64,000 bases of DNA from CAXQUZ01 sp942491145 (GTDB taxonomy: Bacteria; Myxococcota_A; UBA796; UBA2385): the NCBI GenBank assembly GCA_942491145.1, contig CALOBC010000029.1, forward strand, positions 124,001 through 188,000, in the 5' to 3' direction. Below are positions 52,200 to 60,827 of the stretch, in pieces. Within the stretch, counting starts at the first letter, position 1; each line of letters starts with the position of its first letter. The translations under genes were made by a program, and so were the position numbers. The notes under the pieces were generated by a model, which made no database searches, was not told where the DNA came from, and saw nothing but the letters and a program-made list of their open reading frames with translations.

Positions 52200-53105
52200 A
52201 TGACCCCCGCCCCCACCAGCACCTGGATTCGGCTCCCCGATCACCTGGGGGACACCGTTCTCGCACTTCCGGCACTCGCCGCACTTGCCGCCCGGGGGCC
52301 CTGCTGGGTGGCCGGGCCTCGGGCCTGCCGATGGGTGGCCGACACCGTCGTTCCTTCCCCCGCCGGGCCCACGCCGCGCACGGTCGACACCGCCGTCTTG
52401 TTCAAGCCAGCCCTCCGGGCGGTGCTGCAAGGGCCCCGCTGCCGCCGCCGGGTCGGGCTGGTCGGCGACCACCGCTGGCCAGGGCTCGATCTCGCCGTGG
52501 TGCCCAGCAACCACCACCGCCAGCACGATCTCGATCGCGTCGCCACCCTGGCCGGTGCCACCCCTCAGGGCGCGCCAACCCTGCCAGAAGCGCACCTGGG
52601 CACCCCCGCAGCCGATGTGGACGTGCTCTTGCTCCCGCTCAGCGCGACGGGCACAACGGTGCAGTGGCCAGGCTTTCGGGCGTTGGCCGATCGCCTGCAT
52701 GTCCACGGCTGGGCGGTTGGCTTTGCCGCAGGCCCCGGTGAGGATGGCCCGCTGCACGCCATTGCCGGGCCCCACCGGCGCTTGCCTGCGCTGTCCTTGG
52801 CCGATCTCGCCGCCACCGCAGTGGCCGCGCGGGCAGTCGTCGGAAATGACTCGGGGCTCACCCACCTCGCGGTCGCGGCCCGGCGGGGAGCGGGACGACC
52901 CACCCGCGCAGTCATCGGCATCACCGGCTCCACGAGCGAACACCGCACGGGCGCCCCTGGTGCCACATGGCTGCACGGCGCTCGGCCCCCCTGCTGGCCC
53001 TGCTACCGGGCGACCTGCCCCCACGGCTTGGCCTGCCAGGATCTTGCTGTGGATGTCGTGCTGCACGCGGTCCTGGGTGCACTCGGCCCTGGGCCATCGC
53101 CATGA
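52200..53105 (+). CDS. Glycosyltransferase family 9 protein (heptosyltransferase-like), first of operon
   Basis: A 301-residue GT9 enzyme, the family of lipopolysaccharide-core heptosyltransferases. The N-terminal fold shows IRLPDHLGDTVLALPALAAL, the GDTV/LALP motif typical of the family. The C-terminal donor site has the ARAVVGNDSGLTHLAVA segment, where GNDSG-x-x-H is conserved. The C-terminal CWPCYRATCPHGLACQ is Cys-rich. It is the first of five glycosyltransferase genes linked by 4-bp overlaps. The acceptor is unknown; core polysaccharide is most likely. The ATG at 52200 lacks a clear purine-rich site. Confidence 0.83.
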   Translation: MTPAPTSTWIRLPDHLGDTVLALPALAALAARGPCWVAGPRACRWVADTVVPSPAGPTPRTVDTAVLFKPALRAVLQGPRCRRRVGLVGDHRWPGLDLAVVPSNHHRQHDLDRVATLAGATPQGAPTLPEAHLGTPAADVDVLLLPLSATGTTVQWPGFRALADRLHVHGWAVGFAAGPGEDGPLHAIAGPHRRLPALSLADLAATAVAARAVVGNDSGLTHLAVAARRGAGRPTRAVIGITGSTSEHRTGAPGATWLHGARPPCWPCYRATCPHGLACQDLAVDVVLHAVLGALGPGPSP

Positions 53106-53974
53106 CGCGCACGCTGGTGCTGCGGAAGAGCTCCCTCGGCGACGTCGTGTTGGCGGGTGCCGTGACCGGCGGCCTGGGGGCGGTGGTCTTCCAGACCCAG
53201 GCCCGGTGGCACGGTGTGGCGGTCCGCTTGCCCGGGGTCGTCGAGGTGCGCCCTTGGCACGCCCCCGTCACCGGTGTTGACCAGATCATTGACCTGCAGG
53301 GCAGTCCCGCGAGTCGGTGGATGGGCCTGTCCAGTGGGCTGCCGGTCCGCCGACTGGCCCGCGCCCACCTCGCTCGCCGCCTCCGTCCAGTCCTGAAGAC
53401 CCCACCCGCCGCTCCTGTGGTTCAACGCTACGCGGCCGCTGCGCGCACCACCGTCGCACCCCACCCCTGGATCCCGATTCCGCGCGTGCCCGATCCCGAA
53501 CACTTGGTGCTGGCACCGGGTGCAGCCTGGGCGACCAAGCGCTGGCCGGAGTCGCAGTGGACCCTGCTCGGCCAACGCTGGGCCGGTCCCGTGACGGTGC
53601 TGGGGGGCCCGGGGGATGTCGACTTGTGTGCGGCCATCGCCAGCGGCATCGGCCCAAGCGCTCGGGCCCTGTGCGAGCAGGGCTTTGACCAGACCTTCGA
53701 CACGCTGTCGACCGCGGCCACGGTCGTCGCCGGCGACACCGGACTGCTCCACCTCGCCGCTGCCTGTGGTGTCCCGGTGGTCGGCATCTACGGCCCCACG
53801 ACCAGCGTGGATGGCTTCTGGTGCCACCCAGGAGTGGTGGTCGAGCTGGACCCGCTGCCGTGTCGGCCGTGCAGTCGACACGGCACGCCCACCTGCCCCT
53901 CGGGCGACCATCTGTGCATGACCGGACTGCCCGTGAATGCCGTGTTTGAAGCCATTGTTGGGCGTTCCAGATGA
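53102..53974 (+). CDS. Glycosyltransferase family 9 protein (heptosyltransferase-like), second of operon
   Basis: A 290-residue GT9 enzyme. The N-terminus MTRTLVLRKSSLGDVVLAGAV has the typical K-SSLGD-V motif. The central part has VLAPGAAWATKRWPESQWTLL, matching the PGAxWxTKRWP donor-site segment of heptosyltransferases. The C-terminal half has GDTGLLHLAAACGVPVVGIYGPT and CRPCSRHGTPTC. It overlaps the first GT9 gene (ATGA), so the start is fixed at 53102. Compared with its upstream neighbour it keeps the family motifs better and is probably the more canonical enzyme. Substrates are unknown. Confidence 0.88.
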   Translation: MTRTLVLRKSSLGDVVLAGAVTGGLGAVVFQTQARWHGVAVRLPGVVEVRPWHAPVTGVDQIIDLQGSPASRWMGLSSGLPVRRLARAHLARRLRPVLKTPPAAPVVQRYAAAARTTVAPHPWIPIPRVPDPEHLVLAPGAAWATKRWPESQWTLLGQRWAGPVTVLGGPGDVDLCAAIASGIGPSARALCEQGFDQTFDTLSTAATVVAGDTGLLHLAAACGVPVVGIYGPTTSVDGFWCHPGVVVELDPLPCRPCSRHGTPTCPSGDHLCMTGLPVNAVFEAIVGRSR

Positions 53975-55017
53975 CGACGTCCTGGCTGCTGCTGACCCAC
54001 GAGCTGTCCCCCGAGCAAGGGGGCGGGGTGGGTGCTTGGGCGGACGACCTGGCCCACGCGCTCGCCCACTCGGGGCAACGGATCGATGTTCTCGCGCCAG
54101 CGACTCGGGGGTCCAGCGTCGCCGGCCGCGCTGCCTTGGCCCGGGATCGAATGCGCGCCTACACCGTCCACCGGGTGGCGGGGCGGTCCTGGCGCAGCAT
54201 GGCCGGGCTGTGGCTGGGAATGCGCGCAGCGTCGATGCTGAAGCCCCATGGCGCCGTGGTGTGCGCCACTTGGCGGCTCGCCTTGCCCATCGCGGCACTG
54301 TGTGAGGCCCGGCGGGTGCCCTTGCTCGTCGCCGCCCACGGCAGCGATCTCACCACCCTGCGCACCGCCCCCGCCAGCCTCCGTGCGGTGGACCGAAGGG
54401 CCGTTTGGCTGCCCGTTTCGCGCTTTCTGGGCCAGGAACTGGATCGGCTGGACCTCCGCGGCCCCCAAGTCCAGCTGCCGATGGCCCTCGACATCCCCAC
54501 CACCCTGCCCGACGCGCCCCGCCCCGGCCTCGTGTGTGTCGCCCGCCCCACGCCCCTCAAGGGCATCGATCGGGCGGTGCGGCTGGCCCACGCACTGCAG
54601 CTCCCCCTCGATCTCATCGGCCCGACCGAGCGTCCGCTCGGCCCCCGTCCACCGGGGCTTCGGGTCCACGGCCGGCTGGCCCGAGCCCAGGTGATGGCAC
54701 TCCTCACCCGGCGCACTGCTGTGGTCCTCCTGCCCCGCAGCTCCCCGGAGGGAATGGCCCAAGAAGGCTTCGGACTCAGCATTCTGGAGGCCGCCGCCCG
54801 CGAGACTCCCGCCATCGGTTGTGCCACCGGCGGGGTGCCCGAGGCCGTGGGCCCGGGGCTGATCTTGCCCAACCCCGACCGCCCCAACCTCGCCGATGTC
54901 CAGGCCTTTCTCGCCGACCCCCTCGCCGGGGAGCGGGCCCTCCACGCCCTCCGCGCCCACCACGGTGCGGCCCGGGCCCTCGTTGCCCTGCATGTGGCCC
55001 GGGGGTTGGCCCCATGA
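53971..55017 (+). CDS. Glycosyltransferase family 4 protein
   Basis: A 348-residue GT-B enzyme. The N-terminal Rossmann half shows LLLTHELSPEQGGGVGAWADDLAHAL, a common GT4 acceptor-side motif. The second half has VARPTPLKGIDRAVRLAHAL, the substrate loop LLPRSSPEGMAQEGFGLSILEAAA with the E-x7-E pattern (EGFGLSILE), and GCATGGVPEAV. It overlaps both neighbours by four bases. The linkage formed is unknown. Shared operon and strand suggest it adds a sugar to the same envelope glycan as the GT9 pair. Confidence 0.88.
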   Translation: MTTSWLLLTHELSPEQGGGVGAWADDLAHALAHSGQRIDVLAPATRGSSVAGRAALARDRMRAYTVHRVAGRSWRSMAGLWLGMRAASMLKPHGAVVCATWRLALPIAALCEARRVPLLVAAHGSDLTTLRTAPASLRAVDRRAVWLPVSRFLGQELDRLDLRGPQVQLPMALDIPTTLPDAPRPGLVCVARPTPLKGIDRAVRLAHALQLPLDLIGPTERPLGPRPPGLRVHGRLARAQVMALLTRRTAVVLLPRSSPEGMAQEGFGLSILEAAARETPAIGCATGGVPEAVGPGLILPNPDRPNLADVQAFLADPLAGERALHALRAHHGAARALVALHVARGLAP

Positions 55018-56087
55018 ACACGGCCCGGCGGGTGCTCATGCTGTACCGACCACGCCTGCCCGGCCAGCGCGCCCAGGCGATTCAGGTGGTCCACTGCGCA
55101 CAGGCCATGGCCGAAGATGGCGCTGAAGTGACCATTCTCGCCGATCGTGGGACTGCCCCCGCCTCCGCTGCCCACGCGCTGTCAGTGCTCGGACTTGCGC
55201 CCACGCCGGGCCTGAGTGTAGAGCTCGCGCCGCTCCGCCACTCTGGTGTGGCCGGCATCTGGTTTCGACGGCGCCTTGCGCACTGGTGGTCGGGCCCCCC
55301 GGGGCTGGTGCTCGCTCGCGACAAGCGCCGACTGGCCCGCGCACTCCACACCCAAGGCCGCGCGGGCCACCGCATCGTGCTGGAGACCCACGAGCGGGAC
55401 GGTGCAACCGACCCCGACGCCGCGGCCCTGGAGCGGGCCCTCATTCCCCAGCTTGACGCACTCATCGCCAATTGCGAAGGCACCCTCGACGCTTGGGAGG
55501 CGGCGTGGTCCCTCGGCGACCTGCCCCGTCGCGCCGCCCACAATGGGTGCGCCCCGGGCCGTTCGCTGGGAGCGGTCGCCGGTGAGGTTGTCGACCAGAT
55601 CGTCGTCATGGGCAGCCGAGCCCCCCGGAAGGGCCTGGCCTTGGTCGGCGAGGTCGCCCATGCACTCCCGTTGCCCGTGCATGTCCACGGCCCCGCCGAC
55701 GGACCGGCCATCGCCGGCCTGCACCACTACCCTCCCCTGCCCTACACCGCTGTGCCGGCTGTGCTCGCCCGCGCCCGGGTGTTGCTGTTGACTCTCGGCG
55801 ACGGGGTCTTCGGCGAGCAGCTCACCTCACCCCTCAAGCTGTGGGACTATCTCGCGACCGCTCGGCCCCTCGTGGCACCAGACCTCCCCAGCGTGCGCAG
55901 GGCCTTGGCGGCGGCCCCGGTGGCTGCCGGCCCGACGTCAGGCATCTTCTTGCATCGACCCCACGACGCGGCGGACTTGCTGCGCGCGCTGACATTGGCC
56001 AGTGCCGCCCCCCCCCGCGCCCCCGTCCTGCGCACCTGGCACCAGCGGCTGAACGAGCTCCGGGACCTGTTGGGGTGGTCGACGTGA
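55014..56087 (+). CDS. Glycosyltransferase-like protein (GT4-like, divergent)
   Basis: A 357-residue GT-B-like protein. The N-terminus MNTARRVLMLYRPRLPGQRAQAIQVVHCAQAM and the second half IVVMGSRAPRKGLALVGEVAHAL fit a GT4-type layout. The C-terminal donor loop reads FGEQLTSPLKLWDYLATARPLVAPDLPSVR; the SPLKLWDY-x-A-x-RP pattern is seen in group 1 transferases. The E-x7-E of standard GT4 is not clear, so the catalytic base is uncertain. It overlaps both neighbours with ATGA/GTGA junctions. The frame is open upstream through the previous gene; the start at 55014 is set by the overlap. Confidence 0.78.
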   Translation: MNTARRVLMLYRPRLPGQRAQAIQVVHCAQAMAEDGAEVTILADRGTAPASAAHALSVLGLAPTPGLSVELAPLRHSGVAGIWFRRRLAHWWSGPPGLVLARDKRRLARALHTQGRAGHRIVLETHERDGATDPDAAALERALIPQLDALIANCEGTLDAWEAAWSLGDLPRRAAHNGCAPGRSLGAVAGEVVDQIVVMGSRAPRKGLALVGEVAHALPLPVHVHGPADGPAIAGLHHYPPLPYTAVPAVLARARVLLLTLGDGVFGEQLTSPLKLWDYLATARPLVAPDLPSVRRALAAAPVAAGPTSGIFLHRPHDAADLLRALTLASAAPPRAPVLRTWHQRLNELRDLLGWST

Positions 56088-57229
56088 AGGTGCTCTACCT
56101 GCTCCGCTACTACCCGTGCTTGTCCGAGACATTCGTGCGGGACGAGGTGCGGGCGCTCGAAGCCCGTGGTGTCGACATCACCATCGCCAGCCTCGGCAGC
56201 CGGGCGGACGCGCGCTTGGTGCCGGCGGACGCACAGCCCGCCGCGAGAGTGTGGACCATTCCCCGTCGCGGGCTCGATCGGCTGCGTCCTTGGCGCACCG
56301 TGTCGGCCGGTGAGCAGTTCTTGCGCAGCTGCCAGCGCCCCAAAGACGCCGCTCGGCTGCCATGGCTGCGGGCACGGGTCGCGGCGGCCGCCTTCGATCG
56401 GGTGCATGTACACTTCGCCGGTGAGGCCGCAGAGCTCGCTCATGCCCTGTGGCTTGACCTTCAGGTGCCCTACACCGTCACGGTGCACGCCGTGGATCTG
56501 TTCCGCCCGCGCCCCAGCCTGGCCACCGTGCTCCGCCACGCTGAGGCCGTGATCACCATCTCCGAGCACCACCGCCGCTATCTGGCAGACCAAGGTTTGA
56601 CCGCCCATGTGGTGCGCTGCGGCCCCGAGCTCAGCCGCTGGGCATCCCTTCCGCCGCCCCCACCCGGCCCAGTCCGGGCGCTGCTGGTCGCACGGGACGT
56701 CCCCAAGAAGGGCATCGACACCTTATTGTCGGCCTGGCCACCCGGCGATGCCCACGCCCACCTCCACCTGCTCAGCGACCACAGCGGCCCTCTCCCCGAG
56801 CGCTGCACCCGCGCCCCCTTGGCCCCGCCGGTCGTGGTCCAACAAGCCATGGCGGCATGCAATGTGGTGGTGCTGCCGTGCCGAATCGCTGTAGACGGTG
56901 ACCGGGACGGCGTTCCGATGGTGTTGATGGAAGCGGTTGCGGCTGGCCGACCGGTCCTGAGCTGCCCGGTCGCGGGGGTGCCGGAGCTGGTCTGTCCCCC
57001 GGGCGCGGCACCGTGTGGCTGGCTGGTGCCTTCGGATGATCCGCTGGCCCTTCGCCGCGCCTTCGACGCCATGACACCGGCCGCCCGTGATGCCCACAGC
57101 CCCGGTCCGCGGCATCTTCAACAGCTTGGCTTTTCCCTCGATGCCCAAGCGAACGGCCTGTTGCAAGTCTGGCACAGTGCCGGCGCGGTGCCCCTTTCCG
57201 AGAAGCGACGCGAATTGTGTCCACACTAG
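56084..57229 (+). CDS. Glycosyltransferase family 4 protein, last of operon
   Basis: A 381-residue GT4 enzyme of the type found in exopolysaccharide clusters. The N-terminus MKVLYLLRYYPCLSETFVRDEVRAL has the PxLSETFVxxE acceptor motif. HVHFAGEAAELA and TVTVHAVDLFRP follow. The donor half has LLVARDVPKKGIDTLLSAW and the loop DRDGVPMVLMEAVAAGRPVLSCPVAGVPEL, with the E-x7-E-like pattern. The start is GTG 56084 in a GTGA overlap. It ends the five-gene set. The next gene, a lipoprotein, lies 244 bases away, so the operon probably stops here. Confidence 0.9.
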   Translation: MKVLYLLRYYPCLSETFVRDEVRALEARGVDITIASLGSRADARLVPADAQPAARVWTIPRRGLDRLRPWRTVSAGEQFLRSCQRPKDAARLPWLRARVAAAAFDRVHVHFAGEAAELAHALWLDLQVPYTVTVHAVDLFRPRPSLATVLRHAEAVITISEHHRRYLADQGLTAHVVRCGPELSRWASLPPPPPGPVRALLVARDVPKKGIDTLLSAWPPGDAHAHLHLLSDHSGPLPERCTRAPLAPPVVVQQAMAACNVVVLPCRIAVDGDRDGVPMVLMEAVAAGRPVLSCPVAGVPELVCPPGAAPCGWLVPSDDPLALRRAFDAMTPAARDAHSPGPRHLQQLGFSLDAQANGLLQVWHSAGAVPLSEKRRELCPH

Positions 57230-57473
57230 CAAATTCCGTGCGTGGAGCTGGATTTTGACCGCGAGTGGTCATCGATTCCGCTAAAATCGAAGGGACTCGC
57301 ATCTGGAGCGGTGGCTGCTCAACCATCCGCACTCCAGATCATCCATCTTTGGCGGACTCTCATCCAGAGTGGCCGCCCGCCGAACCTGCGCGCTGGGCCT
57401 CAAAGGCCTCGCCACCCCTCGGCCAAGCATTCCAAAGCGCCGCCCGCTGGGCGCTCAGATCGCTGGAGACACC

Positions 57474-58382
57474 ATGCGCGCCGCCGTACTGCTCCCAATC
57501 CTATTCGCTGGTTGTGCCCAGGACTATGACATCTCCGCTGAGAAAGAGGGTCAAGCCGGCACCAACGACACCTCCACGCCGATGGACCCCGTCGGCGATG
57601 ACGAGGATGAGGATCCAGACGAGGAAGACCCCGACGACTCGGACGATGGCACCACTGTGCCGGACGGGGACGACCCGGTGGCGGTGTGCTCGGTGACCCC
57701 GAACCCGGTTGAGCCCCCCTTCGAGACGGCAACCTGGATCGGGGAGGACTCCTACGATCCCCTCGGCCACACGATCACCGACTATATCTGGACGCTGAAC
57801 GCCCGTCCCTCCGGCGCAACCTCGGTGATGCCCACGGGCAACGCGCCGAATCGCTCCGGCTTCGAGGCCGAGCTCGCTGGAGAGTACCTGGGTCAGCTCA
57901 TTGTTGTGACCGACGACGGCCGGCGATCCGAGCCCTGTCAGACCACGCTCGAGTCCATTCCCGCCGAAGACCTCTGGATCGAGATGTACTGGTCGGTCGC
58001 CAACGACGACATGGACCTGCACCTCCTAGCTCCGGGCGGCAGCCGCGACTCGAACAGCGACTGCTACTTCGCCAACTGCACGAGCGGTCTGTCCTGGGGC
58101 GCGTCGGGGACTGCCGACGACCCCCGCCTCGACCTCGACGACATCCCGGGCCAGGGCCCCGAGAACATCAACATCTCGGCCCCCCAGAACGGCGTGTACA
58201 GCGTCTATGTGCACGACTACTCGTACAGTACGCCCGACTACTACGGCGCGAACCAGGTCACGGTGAACATCTACATCAATGGCAGCATGGCGTGGACCAA
58301 GACCAAGGCCATCAGCAACGAGGACACCTTCACCGGCTTCGCGTCCATCGACTGGGCCACCGGGACCGTCTCCGACCTGTAG
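57474..58382 (+). CDS. Acidic-linker lipoprotein with C-terminal beta domain
   Basis: A 302-residue predicted lipoprotein. A short signal peptide ends ILFAGC with Cys14 lipidated. The next 45 residues are strongly acidic (DDEDEDPDEEDPDD), a likely disordered or Ca-binding linker. Then a PKD-like segment (about 60-150) with CSVTPNPVEPPFETATW and YIWTLNARPSG. The last 130 residues resemble the YfaP/DUF2135-type beta domain: WSVANDDMDLHLLAPGG, CYFANC, LDLDDIPGQGPENINI and GVYSVYVHDYS. Start ATG 57474 follows GGAG. It is convergent with the RDD gene, 3 bases apart. Surface display is inferred; no function is known. Confidence 0.78.
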   Translation: MRAAVLLPILFAGCAQDYDISAEKEGQAGTNDTSTPMDPVGDDEDEDPDEEDPDDSDDGTTVPDGDDPVAVCSVTPNPVEPPFETATWIGEDSYDPLGHTITDYIWTLNARPSGATSVMPTGNAPNRSGFEAELAGEYLGQLIVVTDDGRRSEPCQTTLESIPAEDLWIEMYWSVANDDMDLHLLAPGGSRDSNSDCYFANCTSGLSWGASGTADDPRLDLDDIPGQGPENINISAPQNGVYSVYVHDYSYSTPDYYGANQVTVNIYINGSMAWTKTKAISNEDTFTGFASIDWATGTVSDL

Positions 58383-58385
58383 TTC

Positions 58386-58886
58386 TCACCTGCGGGCGCG
58401 CCGGATCGTCCTTGTGCCCGCGAGGTGGTCGCCGAGTCGGCGGCCCTCGGGATCGACCATCGCGGAGACAGCCTCCACCAAGGCAATCCCGACCACACAC
58501 AGCGCGCCCAGCCATCCGAAGGGGCCCGGTACCGCAGCGAGCAACATCGCGGCGACCAGGGCCCCGTTTCGCTGAAGGGACTGCAGCGGGCTCGCCGGTG
58601 CGCCCGTGGCAGCGTCCACCACCATCAGCCCCGTCAGGCGCTTGCCGGGGCTGAAGCGCCCACCGTCCACGTCCCGAAGTGCCCAAAACAGGCCGGTGAC
58701 CAAGCCCGCCAGCAGCGGTGCACCAAAGAGGGTGAGCGGGCCGAGCAAGGTCGCGGCAAGCTCCATCACCCCCAGCACCACCAGCTCGGTGCCCGATGCA
58801 CCCATCCGGGCCAGGCCCGGCGCGGGCACAAGCGCGGTGATGCCATGCCGGTCGTCCGGCGGTCGATTTTGGGGCAGGTCCGTCAC
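58386..58886 (-). CDS. RDD family membrane protein
   Basis: A 166-residue inner-membrane protein. An N-terminal Pro-rich part precedes two or three hydrophobic helices (LLGPLTLFGAPLLAGLVTGLFWAL and LVAAMLLAAVPGPFGWLGALCVVGIAL). The RDD-type features are SPGKRLTGLMVVDAATGAPASPLQSLQRN and DPEGRRLGDHLAGT. The Arg-Asp-Asp trait itself is less clear because the first helix lacks the usual R. GTG 58886 is the start. Some RDD proteins are ion exchangers or anchors; nothing here decides. It is convergent with the lipoprotein and divergent from yicC (55 bases). Confidence 0.78.
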   Translation of the reverse strand: MTDLPQNRPPDDRHGITALVPAPGLARMGASGTELVVLGVMELAATLLGPLTLFGAPLLAGLVTGLFWALRDVDGGRFSPGKRLTGLMVVDAATGAPASPLQSLQRNGALVAAMLLAAVPGPFGWLGALCVVGIALVEAVSAMVDPEGRRLGDHLAGTRTIRRARR

Positions 58887-58941
58887 GGGGCGGGGCTCCA
58901 GGGTCGGGCCAAGGGAGCTGCGGCACGGTTATGGGGAGCGC

Positions 58942-59814
58942 ATGTACTCGATGACTGGATATGGACGGGGCGAAGCGACCAACGGTGATGTAACCATCGT
59001 GGTTGAGCTGAAGACCGTAAACAACCGCTTTCGCGACATCAACCTTCGACTTCCGCGCGAGTATCTTGTGCTGGAGCCCCGGGTTCATGCGTCAATCAAA
59101 GAACGGATTCGCCGCGGCCGGGTCGATGCGTTCGTCCGCCGCAGCGCGGCCGACAGCAACCAGACGGTGCATCCCGACCCGATACTGGCCGACCACTACC
59201 TCAGCGCGATGAGCGCTGTGGCCAAGCGGATCCAGCGAGACCCGGCGACGATACCCCTGGAATTCATCCTGTCCCAGCCCGGGGTGCTCACCCTCGCGGA
59301 AGGGGAGCATGATGCGCTGAGCGACTGGGAGCTGCTGAAGACTGCGCTCGAAGCCAGTCTCGACGATCTGATGACCATGCGCAACGCCGAGGGTGATGCG
59401 CTGCGGGCCGATCTGTTGGCCCAGACCGACGAGCTTCAGCGCCTGCGCATGGAAGTGGCCCACGTCAGCGAAGACCTCGCCGAGCGCTTGCGCAGCCGCC
59501 TGCTCGGTCGCCTCGAGCGCTTGCTGGGGGACCGCGTCGACCCCAGCCGGCTGGCCCAAGAAGCCGCAATTCTGGCCGACAAGGCCGACGTCAGCGAAGA
59601 GCTGGCCCGCATTCACTCGCACCTTCAGCAATTCACCGAAGCGCTGGACCAAGACGAGCCGGTGGGCCGCAAGCTGGAGTTCCTGGTGCAGGAGCTCAAT
59701 CGCGAGATCAACACGATCGGCAGCAAGGCCGCTGAGCACCCCATCTCGGCCCGGGTGGTCGACATGAAGAGCGTGGTGGAGCGCCTGCGCGAGCAGTCCG
59801 CGAACGTCGAGTAG
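58942..59814 (+). CDS. yicC: YicC family endoribonuclease
   Basis: A 290-residue protein of the YicC/YloC family, a hexameric endoribonuclease that can cut sRNAs. The N-terminus MYSMTGYGRGEA and ELKTVNNRFRDINLRLPR are the family signature. The C-terminal part has the LDQDEPVGRKLEFLVQELNREINTIGSKA segment, with the conserved Glu/Asn/Arg cluster, and a coiled-coil middle. ATG 58942 follows GGGGAG. Its stop lies three bases before the next gene. A yicC-gmk-rpoZ-spoT order is common in Proteobacteria; here a TIGR02757 gene sits between yicC and gmk. Confidence 0.95.
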   Translation: MYSMTGYGRGEATNGDVTIVVELKTVNNRFRDINLRLPREYLVLEPRVHASIKERIRRGRVDAFVRRSAADSNQTVHPDPILADHYLSAMSAVAKRIQRDPATIPLEFILSQPGVLTLAEGEHDALSDWELLKTALEASLDDLMTMRNAEGDALRADLLAQTDELQRLRMEVAHVSEDLAERLRSRLLGRLERLLGDRVDPSRLAQEAAILADKADVSEELARIHSHLQQFTEALDQDEPVGRKLEFLVQELNREINTIGSKAAEHPISARVVDMKSVVERLREQSANVE

Positions 59815-59817
59815 ACG

Positions 59818-60744
59818 GTGGCGCCCTCCCCCGGGCTGCGCCCGTCCATCAACCACACCTTGGGCGCGCGCCTGGAGTCACTGCTGGGCGCGACCTCGCC
59901 TGAAGCCCGGCTGCTGGCCGACCCCATCATATTCCCCCGACGGTACACCCGGCTCGACGACGTCGAGGTGGCCGCGGTCTTCGCGAGCGGGCTGGCCTTC
60001 GGACGGGTGGCGTCCTTCACGCCGGTCATTGCCGCCATCCTCGACCAAGCCGATGCCCACGGCGGTCCCGCGGCATGGGTGGACGGCTTCTCCGCAGCCC
60101 ACGCGAGCCCACTGGCCCCGCTGCGCTACCGATGGATGGATGGAGCCGACTTCGCCCTGTTGGCGGCCACTTTGGGAGAGTTTCGCCGCGGCGGCGTCAG
60201 CCTCGGACAAGCGCTGACCGACCTCGATGACCCCACCCACGCGACGATTGGCGACGCCCTCGATGGACTGATCCTGGCCCTGCGCCGGTGCGCCATGACG
60301 GTGGCCCAAGTTGACGCGTGGTCGGCCCTGCCTCGGGGCTTCCGGTACTTCCTGCCCCGCCCCACGGGCGGCTCCGCCTGCAAGCGCTGGTGCATGATGC
60401 TGCGCTGGATGGTGCGGCGTCCCGGCCCCGGTGCAGCCGGCATCGACATGGGCGTCTGGTCGGACATCTCCCCATCCCGGCTGGTGATGCCCCTGGACAC
60501 CCACGTCCACCGGCTCGGGCGGCTGCTCGGCTTGACCCGGCGCAAGGACGCATCGTGGAAGACGGCGCTGGACATCACCGCAAGCCTGCGCACGCTCTCT
60601 CCTGAAGACCCTCTGCGACATGACTTTGCCCTGGCCCACCTCGGCATCAGCGGCACCTGCCGGGGCACCTGGCACGAAGATGTGTGCACACCTTGCCCCC
60701 TCCGCCCAGTCTGTACCGAAGGCAGCGGTCCGCCGATCCCGTAG
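59818..60744 (+). CDS. TIGR02757 family protein, HhH-GPD glycosylase-like
   Basis: A 308-residue protein matching the TIGR02757 pattern: LLADPIIFPRRYTRLDDVEVAAVFASGLAFGRV, GGSACKRWCMMLRWMVRR, and DISPSRLVMPLDTHVHRLGRLLGLTR. Two traits recall endonuclease III/MutY-type DNA glycosylases. LDTHVHR resembles their VDTHVxR catalytic-Asp segment. The C-terminus has Cys281, Cys290, Cys293 and Cys299 (C-x8-C-x2-C-x5-C), close to the C-x6-C-x2-C-x5-C iron-sulfur loop. The helix-hairpin-helix with its Lys is not apparent. I infer a nucleic-acid role. GTG 59818 is the start, three bases after yicC. Confidence 0.87.
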   Translation: MAPSPGLRPSINHTLGARLESLLGATSPEARLLADPIIFPRRYTRLDDVEVAAVFASGLAFGRVASFTPVIAAILDQADAHGGPAAWVDGFSAAHASPLAPLRYRWMDGADFALLAATLGEFRRGGVSLGQALTDLDDPTHATIGDALDGLILALRRCAMTVAQVDAWSALPRGFRYFLPRPTGGSACKRWCMMLRWMVRRPGPGAAGIDMGVWSDISPSRLVMPLDTHVHRLGRLLGLTRRKDASWKTALDITASLRTLSPEDPLRHDFALAHLGISGTCRGTWHEDVCTPCPLRPVCTEGSGPPIP

Positions 60745-60827
60745 CCATGCACCTTCCACAGGGTCGGCACCGTGGGCAGGACCCAACCGGTTAGCCCGAT
60801 GCCTCGCCATCCAAGCCCTGGCCAACC

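Noticed and set aside
57255..57287. TTGACC and TAAAAT as a promoter before the acidic lipoprotein gene
   Set aside because: The hexamers are 21 bases apart, too far for a sigma70 promoter. The region is relatively AT-rich, but I cannot define a site.
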